DNA from: Chionoecetes opilio
Lineage: Eukaryota; Arthropoda; Malacostraca; Decapoda; Majidae
NCBI GenBank assembly: GCA_016584305.1
Contig: JACEEZ010023494.1
Coordinates: 287,395-351,394 of the forward strand
Length of the DNA stretch: 64,000 bases
Direction: 5' to 3'
Below the pieces are notes generated by a model that did no database searches, was not told the DNA's origin, and saw nothing but the letters and a program-made list of their open reading frames with translations. A program made the position numbers and the translations under genes. Positions 51,601-60,409 of the stretch are shown here, in pieces (within the stretch, counting starts at the first letter, position 1; each line of letters begins with the position of its first letter).

Positions 51601-52637
51601 TAGGAGTATTCTGAAAAAAAACCTCCACACTTATATCTATATATTCCTGGTTATCCGCACACTTGAGGTAACAGATAAACTACACACCAAGCCAACAGTA
51701 GACCTACAATATACAGGCAAACGCACACACGGATTACATCCTGCAAAACTTTCTCATCCTGAATGTGGTAATCACACTTTTTAGTCGCCCCTCGCGTGAG
51801 ACCACCCGAGCAGAGCTTAGGGTGTGGGGGACTACAGAACGCCGGCGGGCGCCGCTGCTGCGGGGCAGGACACAGTAAGCATAGTCGCCTATTATAGTTA
51901 ATGTGGGGTCGCAGGCAGAGGGTTCATGCAAACTTTTGCCCCAAAACAAAGACTTACAACGTTTGATTGAAGAAATACTATGTTACATACAGCAAGGTGT
52001 TAACACCCCACAACCAGTTACTAAGATCTGAAACTAGGCTAGCATGTAGGATGCGACTGTACTACAGAAGCGACCGACTTCTTGCGTCTTGGATATGAAA
52101 ATCTTACAAAATGCTCTAAAATGCTGAAAAATCAATGAACGTCAAGTGAAGTCCTGCCCATGCTAGCCCATGATGATGAATTCGAAATTCGACAACGGAA
52201 AACGCATTTCCTTTGTGAATTATGAGTAAAAGGTTACATTACCAGACAAAAAGTTAAAACTAGATTAAGGGTGCAACAAGCAGAGGCGGAGACTGCGCTT
52301 GACCGGCGTGGGCGTGGGCGTGAGCCTCACGCTACTCACATCAATGCTCCTTACTTACTCTACTGCACCACAACCTCTGCTGACAAAGTACTTAGAACAC
52401 TTTCTTAGCCCGCACCTAAGCAGAAAACAAGGCCTATTACATCGCAGGACGCGTCCCGCCGCCATACCTATCATCATCCCGCCCGGGAGCGTCGGCCGCG
52501 CCGCTGTCCTGCACGGCGTTGGCGTGGCCCTCGCCGCCCTGCTCCTGGCTCTCTGTCACCCCGGCGCCGTTCTCCTGGAAGTCACCGCCGCTGTAGTCCT
52601 CAGTGAAGTCCTGTTGCTCCATCTCCTGGTCAGCCAT
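39574..52637 (-). CDS. sqd: Squid-type hnRNP A/B, two RRMs and Gly/Tyr-rich tail
   Basis: Six coding exons: 52468-52637, 48288-48328, 48043-48170, 40450-40903, 39957-40058 and 39574-39641. They sum to 963 nt (320 codons plus stop), with all phases agreeing and GT-AG introns. It starts MADQEMEQQDFTEDYSGG (acidic N-terminus). RRM1 spans about 57-132 with RNP2 KLFVGG and RNP1 RGFAFIVF (99-106). RRM2 spans about 138-212 with KIFVGG (138-143) and KGFCFITF (178-185). The linker KKVDPKKAKARHGKIFVGG and the RRM2 segment EVEMPFDKQKNQRKGFCFI match Drosophila Squid closely. An RGG/GYGG-rich tail ends RQQARHQPY, the Squid terminus. Squid binds nuclear RNA and acts in mRNA processing, export and localisation. 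Alternative 3' ends are described separately. Confidence 0.95.
39892..39897 (-). terminator. AATAAA inside sqd intron 5
   Basis: An AATAAA hexamer on the minus strand (TTTATT on plus) lies between exons 5 and 6, about 60 bases past the exon 5 donor and 30 bases past the read-through stop. It could terminate a shorter mRNA isoform. Confidence 0.5.
39957..40058 (-). CDS. sqd: sqd exon 5 (Gly/Tyr repeats)
   Basis: It encodes GYDYGGYGGYSGYGDYGY and YNDYSYGSGNY, with a phase-1 split Gly at each end. The acceptor is CTGTTTCAG and the donor is TATG|GTAAGC. Reading past the donor gives KHQACDCLA and a stop, with AATAAA 30-40 bases later. Confidence 0.92.
40450..40903 (-). CDS. sqd: sqd exon 4 (RRM2 and RGG-type region)
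   Basis: 151 codons from VIDAGDHVINGKKVDPKKAK through RRM2 to the MRGGMRGGMRGRGG and GYGGYNQGGYGG stretches. The acceptor is CTCTATTCAG and the donor is TATG|GTGAGT. Reading past the donor adds EYPGACSTSLSQSNYY before a stop at 40397, a possible alternative C-terminus. Confidence 0.95.
40960..41270. other. sqd intron 3 sequence, nothing recognised
   Basis: Short open frames on both strands with no domain. No repeat ends were seen. Confidence 0.35.
41275..41490. repeat. ~22-25 bp AT-rich minisatellite
   Basis: Eight to nine units related to CATCAGTTGTTTTAATTTAAA and TTTGAAATTCAAATATTTTAA. Units drift gradually from the AAATTCAAATATT form on the left to the CATCAGTTG form on the right. sqd intron 3. 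Confidence 0.85.
41544..41690. repeat. Imperfect hairpin (GGCAATTT...AAATTGCC)
   Basis: GGCAATTTAGACA, TTTCATTCTG and TTTCACC are answered by GGTGTGAAACC, AGAATGAAAT and GTCTGAAATTGCC around a purine-rich loop. It may be the centre of an old foldback element. No ends were found. Confidence 0.45.
42180..42998. mobile_element. hAT non-autonomous element (819 bp) with 8-bp target duplication
   Basis: The ends CAGGGTTGG and CCAACCCTG are perfect inverted repeats of the hAT type, with further loosely paired ATCAAAT/ATTTGAT subterminal motifs. The 8-bp duplication CTAGGTTG is intact at 42172-42179 and 42999-43006. The inside is an (AAT/ATAAT)n-rich tract (42290-42600), then unique sequence and CCTAACGTAACC motifs. 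There is no transposase; the Tyr/Ile/Phe-rich frames are translations of the AT tract. Confidence 0.9.
43230..43560 (+). pseudogene. LINE reverse-transcriptase C-terminal relic
   Basis: Plus-strand translation with stops gives MTGITWRDEKCPVKRW, RRLRWFRHVKRR, EVPGRRPPARPRKTWRQCV and EEDLAALGIEEVEATDRDSW. GRRPxGRPxxTW...D...W is the usual end of RTE/CR1-like reverse transcriptases. Several stops make it a dead fragment. The minus-strand open frame here is a shadow. Confidence 0.7.
43850..44910 (+). pseudogene. CR1/L2-type LINE relic, interrupted
   Basis: The left part (43900-44150) reads NYPVQFWSPYYRMNIGLL and VRGYLIEVFKWL. The right part (44640-44890) reads FRKSLYGLIFPYLRTLYLRS and MDNWNRLRHQVVSAVNWEFK. 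LIxVFKWL and WNxLxxxVVSAxxxxxFK are hallmarks of the CR1/L2 RT C-terminus. The 430 bases between (44160-44590) do not fit and may be an insertion. Many stops are present. Confidence 0.65.
45640..45800 (+). pseudogene. Unidentified coding-like relic (Myb/SANT-type accessory protein?)
   Basis: Two overlapping frames read DIVAAIHNIHVEMR, then after a one-base shift EAYAVLIRQYKEHRRMEERQ and ALDNEAIAAFIKL before a stop. The charged helical pattern resembles the C-terminus of Myb/SANT-like proteins of Harbinger elements. The match is by impression only. Confidence 0.25.
46208..46872. mobile_element. hAT non-autonomous element (665 bp) with 8-bp target duplication
   Basis: The left end CAAAGGTGGGCACC and right end GGCGCCCACCACTG form hAT-like inverted ends, and the 8-bp duplication GTATTGCC is intact at 46200-46207 and 46873-46880. 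Subterminal regions are rich in GTTAACG/CGTTAAC motifs on both sides, in inverted orientation. It is non-coding. sqd intron 3. Confidence 0.9.
47287..47831. mobile_element. Candidate MITE with ACTAAGGCG ends
   Basis: The left end ACTAAGGCGGTATGACACGG and right end GTGTAAATAGCGCCTTTAGT are imperfect inverted repeats, followed inward by GACAATTTTACT / GAAAATAGTGCC. Subterminal TGAGCA/TGCTCA motifs occur on both sides. The target duplication is unclear. No coding. sqd intron 3. Confidence 0.55.
48043..48170 (-). CDS. sqd: sqd exon 3 (RNP1 of RRM1)
   Basis: It encodes ELREHFSKYGDIESINVKTD, then PNTGRSRGFAFIVF and ends EAVDK (phase 0). The acceptor is TTGTTTACAG and the donor is GACAAG|GTAAGT. 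Confidence 0.95.
48288..48328 (-). CDS. sqd: sqd exon 2 (41 nt, RNP2 of RRM1)
   Basis: A very short exon encoding KLFVGGLSWETTE with split codons at both ends. The acceptor is CTATTTCAG and the donor is GAAA|GTAAGTG. It was placed by the fit of phases and by the RNP2 motif. Confidence 0.93.
48400..50100. other. sqd intron 1, nothing recognised
   Basis: AT-rich with short open frames lacking domains. No repeat ends or RNA genes were seen. Confidence 0.4.
50447..51185. repeat. Foldback element in sqd intron 1
   Basis: The left arm (50447-50615) has ATGGTAAAATTCTAG, TTCCCGCCCATATTAGT, CCAGACCTTTACAGATCCC and TTCAGATACC. The right arm (50995-51185) carries the complements (TTTAGAGGTAATCTGAA, GGGATCTGCGAAGGTCTAGG, GGGCGGGAAGGGACTC, ATGTTACCA). 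The arms are ~85% alike by eye. The centre contains CCTAACCTAG/TAACCTAACC motifs. No ends with target duplication were defined. Confidence 0.7.
51200..52467. other. sqd intron 1 near exon 1, nothing recognised
   Basis: Unique-looking intron sequence. A GC-rich patch at 51780-51880 (CGCCGGCGGGCGCCGC) could be regulatory, but nothing specific supports this. Confidence 0.35.
52468..52637 (-). CDS. sqd: sqd exon 1 (acidic N-terminus)
   Basis: ATG in context ATCCTCATGG. It encodes residues 1-56, Gln/Glu/Asp/Gly-rich, ending GRDDD. The donor is GATAG|GTATGG (phase 2, Arg57). The longer open frame upstream of the ATG (to 52763) has no support. Confidence 0.9.
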
Positions 52638-52759
52638 GAGGATATTTGTGGTAAAGGGCGGCCCTGAAGTAAGCCAAAGGGGCGTGCGGTGACGCTTGGT
52701 GCGTGGTGGCCGGTGGAGTGGCGCGGGACAACTGCGGCTGCCAGACTCCCGCGGCCCAG

Positions 52760-52872
52760 CCAATCACAGGCTGTGGCTTCACACGTCCAGCCAATGGTGG
52801 GCAGCTTTACAAAGGCTTCAGGCTAACTGTCCAATCAGAGCCGGGTTTACAGAGGAATGGTATGCGCATGCG
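52760..52872 (-). promoter_or_regulatory. sqd promoter region: three CCAAT boxes and an NRF1-like site
   Basis: CCAAT occurs at 52760-52764, 52791-52795 and 52831-52835. A palindromic NRF1-like TGCGCATGCG lies at 52863-52872. All are within 125-235 bases upstream of the squid ATG in a GC-rich patch without a TATA box, which suits a housekeeping promoter. Activity is inferred. Confidence 0.5.
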
Positions 52873-52899
52873 TCAACATGGAGACTCTCCGCGTCCTTG

Positions 52900-55840
52900 C
52901 AAAGATTATTGATTGTGCTAGGTAGGGTTTGTGGATGAGTGTAGGACATTTTATCCCCTGAACTTTCCCCTACCCATTTATTTATTCCCATCCACCTTGG
53001 ACATTGCCCCTCCTACCTATTCAAATACTGATCATTTATTTTTTTCATTAGTGCCTGGGCAGGATTATTTTTACTCGGGGGGAAAAAACACCCAAGATTT
53101 TCGTCATATTCAAGGGGTAAAATGTCCTCGGGGCATAGGGGAAAATTACCTTAGGGAAATGTGTCCGGGGAGAGTTTGCTAAGGGGAAAATGTCAAGGGG
53201 GGGATATCCACATTATCCAGGGTGGAATATGAACGGATCCCGGCGTGGATACAACTTGTAGTACAAATGTTACAATGTACAAATGTTACTCCCATGTTAT
53301 GTGCCTACAAGTTGAACATTATCTTCCACTGATAATGATTATACCTTGCGGTGGTCAAGGTGGTGGGCTGCACATGTGCTTGTACTGGGGTCTGGGATAC
53401 CAATCGATGCAGGAGATTCATTAGGTATGCTAGCAGTCCACTCACTCAGCTATCAATCATGTTGAACTGCCTACAATAGTTGTTATATTTTATATTATAT
53501 CTGAAGCTTGATTATTGATAAGCCTTAGAATACGTAAGTTGAAGGTAGTACGTAACTTTGATGGTTTGGAATATTACCTATAGACTACGTAGCTACTGTT
53601 ATTTTTCTATTTTTTTTATAACTTCTACAATGAATTAACTGGTCTGATGGAATTTTGGCCACCCCACACGTTTGGTAAAAGGCCTGATGATGTATCTAAA
53701 AAAATTATAACAGTAATTCCCATTGTACACGATAACTAGCATTCACTTTAATGGCATATCTATATTTCTTGGATAATTATTTTATTACTGAGTAGCATCA
53801 GGTTCTCATGGTTGTTGTCCACCAAGCTGTAATAGTATATGTAATAGTATATTTCTGCTATGACTGGACTACCCGAGAGGATGTATGAGTGAGATAGTAT
53901 CAAGGATTATACAAGAATGGAATAAATACTTGTGACAGGACGACCGTCTGTTATGTAGGAGGATAGAGTACTGACAATGATTATGGACAAACTTCCTATA
54001 ATTCTTGAGTGTTGGAGTATGTGAGTGAGAGAAGGGATGTAGGAGTGAGGGGATTGTTGATGTAAGAACAAGGTGCATGAACAGGTGCAAATGAAGTCTT
54101 CAAGTCTTCACTACCTAAAATGTGAAAAGATGATGGAAAGTTAATTTTAAACAGGTAAGATATGCCTATAATTTTTAAACTGGATGAGTTTCTAGGAATT
54201 TTTTTCATTTAAGATTTGTTCTGTACCTCATAAGTATGTTTGTATGTATTTCTACATTTCACATGTTTCTTGTGGGAAAAAATTATGTAAATTCATATAT
54301 AGGTCTACACAGTAGATATTCATTTGGTTTATAAATCTTTAATCCATCATATCAACTATTATTAATGTTATTATAATAGTGCATGAAACAGAACATATAA
54401 AGTATATGATTTACAATATTCTATCCTGCCAGTATACACAACATGAGGTGCCCAAGTGCCCAATAAAAGTCACCTAGCCGTGTGAGCAATACACATGAAG
54501 CACACTCTTGCCACCTCCCTCGGCCATCACACTGCTCAGGACTTATTAGTCAGCCAGGACAGAACAGCACCTTGTGGATGGAGGACAGCTCTAACATGAT
54601 GCATTCAAGCTTTACTTCTCTTGTAAATCAAACCTGGAGGCACCTTTAATTAAAGGCATTACCCTGTATGCATAAAGTTGATCTGTTGCCTCTTTACTAA
54701 ATAATCTAGTATTTCATTCACGCATACTACTTCAAGTGTTGACATTGATATGAGAATATAAACTTAAAAATAGAAGACAACCTTAACATTTTCTCTTCTC
54801 ATGTCTTCTCATGAAAAAAAAATCACAAAATCAAAGTTATAATATAAAAACACAAGTACGTAATGTGATGGTTGTGGATGCAAACAGAACTTCCAGGTTG
54901 AGAGCCACATACCTCAGATCAGGGCAGAGAGAGAGAGAGAGAGAGAGAAAAAAAAGCATGTATTTACAATGACCATGCATGTGTGAAATTTAGAAGTAAA
55001 ATCAATTAGAAATTTTGAAAGTAAAATCAATTATTATTTTTCTCTCTGGTTTCTGATGCATTGCTAAGTTGTGAAAGAAGCATTCTTTGCAGGATTATAA
55101 GGGTGAAAGGTTTTGTATATGTCAGTTACGTACAGCCTTGATTTCTAGTGATACACAGGATTGAGGTTTTGTTTATGGAGACGAGAAGAAAAAAAAACCC
55201 AGTGCATATATCATGCCCAATGGTTTTATGACACTACACTGTGACCCCCTCCCTCACCAAACAAATACTAAGATAATCATATAGTACATATATACTACTT
55301 ATCAAAGTTATCTATCATAAATCTGTAATATTTTTTATTTTATATTTATCACTTTTTTTAAGATTTTTTTTGTGCAAAAATGTAAAAAAAAAAATTGAGT
55401 TCAACTGTTAATATTGTTACATTATTTTGAGTGTTAAAGATAAACAAATACAAAATTGTTTTCAGTGTTTGTGATCGAGCTGCTTTGTGTTGAGAGCCAC
55501 TCACGTGTTTGGGAGAAGGCTTAATGTATGTAGTACCTATGACTATGAGGAACAAAAATATATAAATCTAAAACTACACCAATATCAAGATTCAAGTCTC
55601 TCTCTCTCTCTCTGTTAATCATATATGTTAACAAGTTAATGGAGATCTGAGTAAACAGTTGTCACGAACAAAATTGCTTATCATTAAGCATTGACAAAAC
55701 TTAAAACATTACAGGAGCGTTTTACACATCAGTTACATTTAAACAATAACTTAATCATAAATGCCCACTTGTGTATGATTTTCAACTCATACATATATAC
55801 GTATAATTATATGCATTAATATTCATTTATATATACTTAA
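52900..55840. other. Intergenic DNA between squid and the SxIP gene
   Basis: No exon, repeat end or RNA gene recognised. Short GA (54931-54950) and TC (55598-55614) tracts are present. Open frames are short and without domains. Confidence 0.4.
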
Positions 55841-55850
55841 TTTATTTATT
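55841..55850 (-). terminator. Candidate poly(A) signals of the SxIP gene
   Basis: Overlapping AATAAA hexamers on the minus strand (TTTATTTATT on plus), about 925 bases below the stop codon at 56776. Assignment is by position only. Confidence 0.35.
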
Positions 55851-56670
55851 TATTAATTTAATCAATGCGTCAGATTTTTACAGGGGCTCATAAGTAACAA
55901 CTAATATTGAAATTATATTATAAAACTTTCCTTGTATGCATACTTCAAATTTCCCAGGCTATAGTGAGCAGCAGTTTTCAGAGTTCTTAGCCACTCTATC
56001 CTTCAGTGTTCAAAATCAAACACTGATAACAACTCATCACAGTAAAGAATTTTTTTTCACAGGTAAAAAGGCATACTTAAATATATATACTGTACTAATA
56101 ACAGTGCAGCTAAACAATACAGATATCCAATCATAGCAAATAAGAATATACAGTTCAATGTGAGTTTCATTTTGCTGAAGATGAAGTTTCAACAGACAAG
56201 ATACACAAGTCTCCCTGGGAGAGACATGAATCTGTCCCGATGAAGGCTAAACAAGGCTGTAAAGCTTTATACCATTGTACTTAAATGCATCAACAATAAT
56301 ATCAAATTCAGTCAGAACATTTCTTTGAATTCTTATAAATTCAATTTTCTTTCTATACTACAATCGACTAGTATTTGTGTTATGACACAACCGATATCAA
56401 TTATTGAAAAATATATCGGAATGTACTCACTTTTATAGAATCAGAAATATAAATTGCAACATATCACATGTTAGGTAAGGAGCACCATTCATGTTAGTGT
56501 GGTTACAGAGGCACATGGAGTGGGCATCGCGCCAGCAACATTGTGTTTGTGGCATGGGTGATGATCTACCTGCACGATAATGGATGCACTTAATAGCTAC
56601 ACCAATATAATGTCTTGTGAACATCTTGCTTTTACATGGATCCAATCAATTATCTTCTTGATATACAACA

Positions 56671-56706
<36 letters not shown>

Positions 56707-56775
56707 CCATATCTGCAGGTATTAGATTGCATTCACTATGCCAGCTCCACAATCTTAGCTTTTCTCGATGCATTG

Positions 56776-57806
56776 CTATATCTCTGTCTGTCGACCCATA
56801 AAAAAGGTTGGTGCAGGAATGCGTGATCCAACTCCCGCCTTTCTTGGAGTGACCTTAAGGGAACTGCTTGGACTAGTTGTGGGAGTACCATTGCTTGCAT
56901 TAAGCTTAGGGCTTAGACTTTGACTTTCACCACCAGGCACATGAGCACTAATCCACGAGCTAGTGTAGTCATGTTCAAGCTCAGGAGGCAGAGACTTGCC
57001 CTCTGCTGCTAGGTTCTCTGATACCTTAGCCCTGAGAGAATTATAGATATCTTTGATACACAACAGTGTGTTCTCATCTGCCTCAAGGTCTGCCAGCTGC
57101 TTCAGCACTGGGCCACTGTGGGTTGGTGAGGTGAGGGAGGAACCAGGGGCAGAACGCTTTGGAGACCGATTCAATGGAGTGACGGGAGCAGAATGTCCAA
57201 AATGACGTCTTGTTGCGGCTGGAGATGCTGATGCTGACCGAACAGTGCGGGGTGGTATGACAGGTGGCTTGTATGTCTCTGCAGTGAGACTTGGTCTCTC
57301 TCGTGATGGTCTGCCATTCCAGGTGTTTTTACCCTGGGATCCATCGGAGAGAGATGGACGCCGTGATGAAGGCCGCATGGGCTGGCGTGTGGGGGATTCT
57401 CGGCCCAGCATCTTGAGACCTCCTTCACTTGTTGCACTCCGGCTGCGACTTATCAATCTACTTCCCCGATCTTCACTACTACGTCTCAGCCCGGGACCAG
57501 AGTTCCACGCAGGAACTCTGCGTGATGGGGATGTTTCTGGTTCAGGAAGCGAAGTCTTTTTGCATTTTTTGGTGCCCATGAAGGGTCCTTTTGTGGGATC
57601 TGTATAAGATAATTTTGATTTAGGAACACTACAGGTGGTAAGCTTGGTCTTTGGAGGTGACCAGGTGTTGGTGGCATCAGAGAGAGGGTAGTGTGGAGGG
57701 TTGGTGGAGGCAGTGGTGGGAGAGCGTGGTGGAGTGTTGACTGAGTCCTCAGTAGACATGGAAGAGCCTTCAGATGACATCTGGGTCATTGATGACTCTG
57801 GCCGCT
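56776..57806 (-). CDS. SxIP gene last exon
   Basis: 343 codons including the stop. The acceptor is TGTCTTTTCAG. It is Ser/Thr/Pro/Arg-rich, with RRVPAWNSGPGLRRSSEDRG, a PPxxPPR-type proline stretch, a predicted helix near LEADENTLLCIKD, then SSWISAHVPGGES and the terminal GSRIPAPTFFMGRQ. Confidence 0.8.
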
Positions 57807-59766
57807 CTGAAAAGACATAATCTTCATGAGTATTTTTGTGATCAACTACTTCTACGGAACACAGAAAGGAAAAAGGTCCAAAGTACAATATGCTTCCCGT
57901 CAGTAACAGAAAATATAATGTGTATCCAGATTTCTCTCAATGAGTAATCAGCATGCATCTGAGGATGTCAGGGATGCACTCATATATTCCTCAATAGGGC
58001 CTATATCAAATCAAAAGGGCAACATTAAAAATTTGTATCATAAAAATATCATCTTAGCTAAAACTTGTAAAGTAATCTTCTACCCACCCAGCATGTCAAT
58101 GGTGTCCATCTCAAGGCTTCTCCTGATGGTGGGTTTGCGGTTTCTGGGCAGCGAGTGAGAGGCGGTGTTCCCCTGGCTCTTATAACCCTCATCACTCACT
58201 TCGGAGGAATCATCGCGCCAGCTGGAGTGCTTCATCACGCAGGCCAGACTTTCCAACCGAGTACCTGAAAAATATACATACCAATTAAGTGGAAAATATA
58301 CACGATACTAAATAAAACTACACTGTAATAGAGTACCGTACTGTTGTAGCAGGATTCAGAGAGAGGGCAAATCAACCTTTATTCAACCACTGCATGTAGT
58401 TCTTAAGGATGACTTTTAGTTCAAAATTCGTGAAAGATAAGAACAATCATTAACCTCCATATCAGAAATAATGTATTTAGCATAAGGACTCACTCAAAAT
58501 ATAATAGTGTCAGCTATTTCTCAATATCAACTCATACATGGCATAAGTTTTAAAAGTTTTTGCTCCATGACCCAAGCTTTAGTGGCCTCAGAGGTGCCGT
58601 GCATGCCACGTGAAATTTAAATTCTTATGCACTTTTATATCCTTAGAATCTTCAAAGAAGACATAATATATATGTCACTGGATTCACAAACGATCTGCCT
58701 ATTAGGTTAGTCTAATGAGGTCATGAGGAGAGCTAGGGCTGCAATGGTGAGGACAGTGGTGTATGGTACCGTATGGAGCACATAGGACAGAGGTAACCAC
58801 AGAGTATTCCTCATTGTCTTTGTCCTATATGTCCTCATCATCTCCAATCTCAGCACTTTTAACTTTTCATTCACTCATGCTGAAAAGTGTATGAGACAAA
58901 TCTTTTGAATCTTTTTGTGAGAATATAAAATTAAAAATACTACATTACAGCACCAGTTTTTAATGAAAAATATTTCCTTAAAAACAAAAGTATGCCATTC
59001 ATATGGCAAAGCGAGAGTTGGTAAAAATCTAAATATCTCGCAGAATCACCTTATTAGTCTGCCTGTCAGCAAGACACCGGAGACAAAGAAATAATGGTCG
59101 ACCTGCTGTTTACAAGCTATAGTGGTGGTGAATACAGTTAATTACCTAAATCAATTTAGAAAAAAATATGTTTGCCTATGATGCAATAGTTTGCCTATGA
59201 TGCAATGAAGTTTGCCTATGATGCAATATAGTTTGCCTATGATGCAATAAAGTTTGCCTATGATGCAATAAAGTTTGCCTATGATGCAATAATGTGTGCC
59301 TATGATGCAATAAAGTTTGCCTATGATGCAATAAAGTTTGCCTATGATGCAATAAAGTTTGCCTATGATGCAACATGTGTGTCTATGATGCAATAAAGTT
59401 TGATGCACCTTGCTCAGAGAGCCTGCAAAATATTTATTATGCTTTTGGGTTTTAAGTTCACTTTCTGATGAAGGCAATATGAGGCACAAATGTTGCAACT
59501 GAACAAGGAAGTTAATGTAATTCAATCTATTAAATCCTGTACATTTCTAGATTGTAGTAAATATTAATAGAATATAACATTAATTAACTCACTTCCCCGG
59601 GGAGAGTCGAGAGATGCCATTCATATCTTGACTGGCAGGAGACTGAGAGCGTTGTCGCAGAGATGCCCGGCCATCGAGAGAGTCACGCTGCACCCAACCT
59701 CCTCGTGCGCCAATACTGGACCGACGCCGGGGGGAGGGGGAGGAGTGGTGCTGCCCTTCCTCACAC
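56776..59766 (-). CDS. Ser/Pro/Arg-rich SxIP protein, 3' exons (candidate microtubule plus-end protein)
   Basis: Three exons are supported: 59593-59766, 58088-58264 and 56776-57806 (stop). Exon 58088-58264 joins 56776-57806 in phase (SLEMDTIDMLERPESSM). The 59593-59766 exon ends in phase 2 whereas the next begins with two bases, so a small exon or a base error lies between. The protein is largely disordered and basic: RRRSSIGARGG, SWRDDSSEVSDEGYKSQ, KPTIRRSLEMD, PPVIPPRTVRSASASP. It has one ordered-looking helix (LADLEADENTLLCIKDIYNS) and an EB1-binding-type SxIP motif near the end (GSRIPAPT). GAS2-like/Pigs proteins are one candidate; the CH and GAR domains would lie upstream of the window. 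Confidence 0.6.
58088..58264 (-). CDS. SxIP gene internal exon
   Basis: The acceptor is TATTTTTCAG and the donor is CTGG|GTGGGTA. It encodes TRLESLACVMKHSSWRDD, EVSDEGYKSQGNTASHSLP and RNRKPTIRRSLEMDTIDML. Confidence 0.75.
59168..59402. repeat. 21-bp minisatellite TTTGCCTATGATGCAATAAAG
   Basis: About twelve tandem copies of a 20-21 base unit (TTTGCCTATGATGCAATAA plus AG or variants such as ATGTG) in an intron of the SxIP gene. Units are very uniform, suggesting recent expansion. The His/Arg/Gln/Leu-rich minus frame is its translation. Confidence 0.95.
59593..59766 (-). CDS. SxIP gene internal exon (Arg/Ser-rich)
   Basis: The acceptor is CCCCCCACTAG and the donor is GGGAA|GTGAGT. Only one frame is open: CEEGQHHSSPSPRRRSSIG, RGGWVQRDSLDGRASL, QSPASQDMNGISRLSPG. 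The exon needs a phase-2 partner upstream. Confidence 0.65.
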
Positions 59767-60202
59767 CTAGTGGGGGGACAAGACAGATTGTAGTTTCCGA
59801 GACAGGGCAAAAAAACAAACTGAATTGATTAAGATCTTAACAAAAACATTAAAATCACTTCCTTATCTGATCTAAAATTAAATGACACTTGAAATCGAGT
59901 ACATAGAACAATTGGAAAGATTATTGTTTAGAATGAAGTTTTTTTAGTATGTTCAATGGTTATAATGAGGTACATGCTATTATGACATGATTATGACAAC
60001 AAATTCATGTATAGGCTCATGACATTATTGCACACATGGGATATACTTATAAATTAACTGGCAAATTAAAGGAAAAGGCAAATATCAGACTTAACAAAAC
60101 ATGGAGCACACACACTGGCCTAAGCACACATACACAAGACAAGGGGTGAGCATGAGCCGGCCTTAATTACCATGGTTATCACTACACATCCAAACATATT
60201 AA

Positions 60203-60405
60203 CCCCTTCACGCCCAGAACGTAATTTTCATTGTAATTTGGGTATCATTAGAAGATTTTAATTACTATAAGCAACATTTTATAGATATGACCTGTTTAGT
60301 ATCCTTGTCCACTAACTAATGTGGTATATTTAGTTAGTTTTCGTTATTTTATGGCTAACAACAGACGATTTGATATAGCAATGGAAAGATCTGGGCGTAA
60401 AGGGG
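60203..60405. mobile_element. TTAA-flanked MITE, copy c (203 bp, inverted)
   Basis: Same family as 23944-24150, in opposite orientation: ACCTGTTTAGTATCCTTGTC, AACGTAATTTTCATTGTAAT. The left flank is TTAA (60199-60202) and the right is TTAG (60406-60409), one base from TTAA. The ends are CCCCTTCACGCCCAGA and CTGGGCGTAAAGGGG. Confidence 0.85.
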
Positions 60406-60409
60406 TTAG

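Noticed and set aside
52437..52763. Longer squid start upstream of MADQEMEQ
   Set aside because: The extension is low-complexity Pro/Arg sequence in the promoter region; the downstream ATG matches the short acidic N-terminus of Squid.
57245..57607. Plus-strand frame of 120 codons
   Set aside because: Shadow of the last SxIP exon.
59151..59525. CRISPR-like array of 21-bp units
   Set aside because: The units are contiguous without unique spacers and the DNA is eukaryotic; it is a minisatellite.
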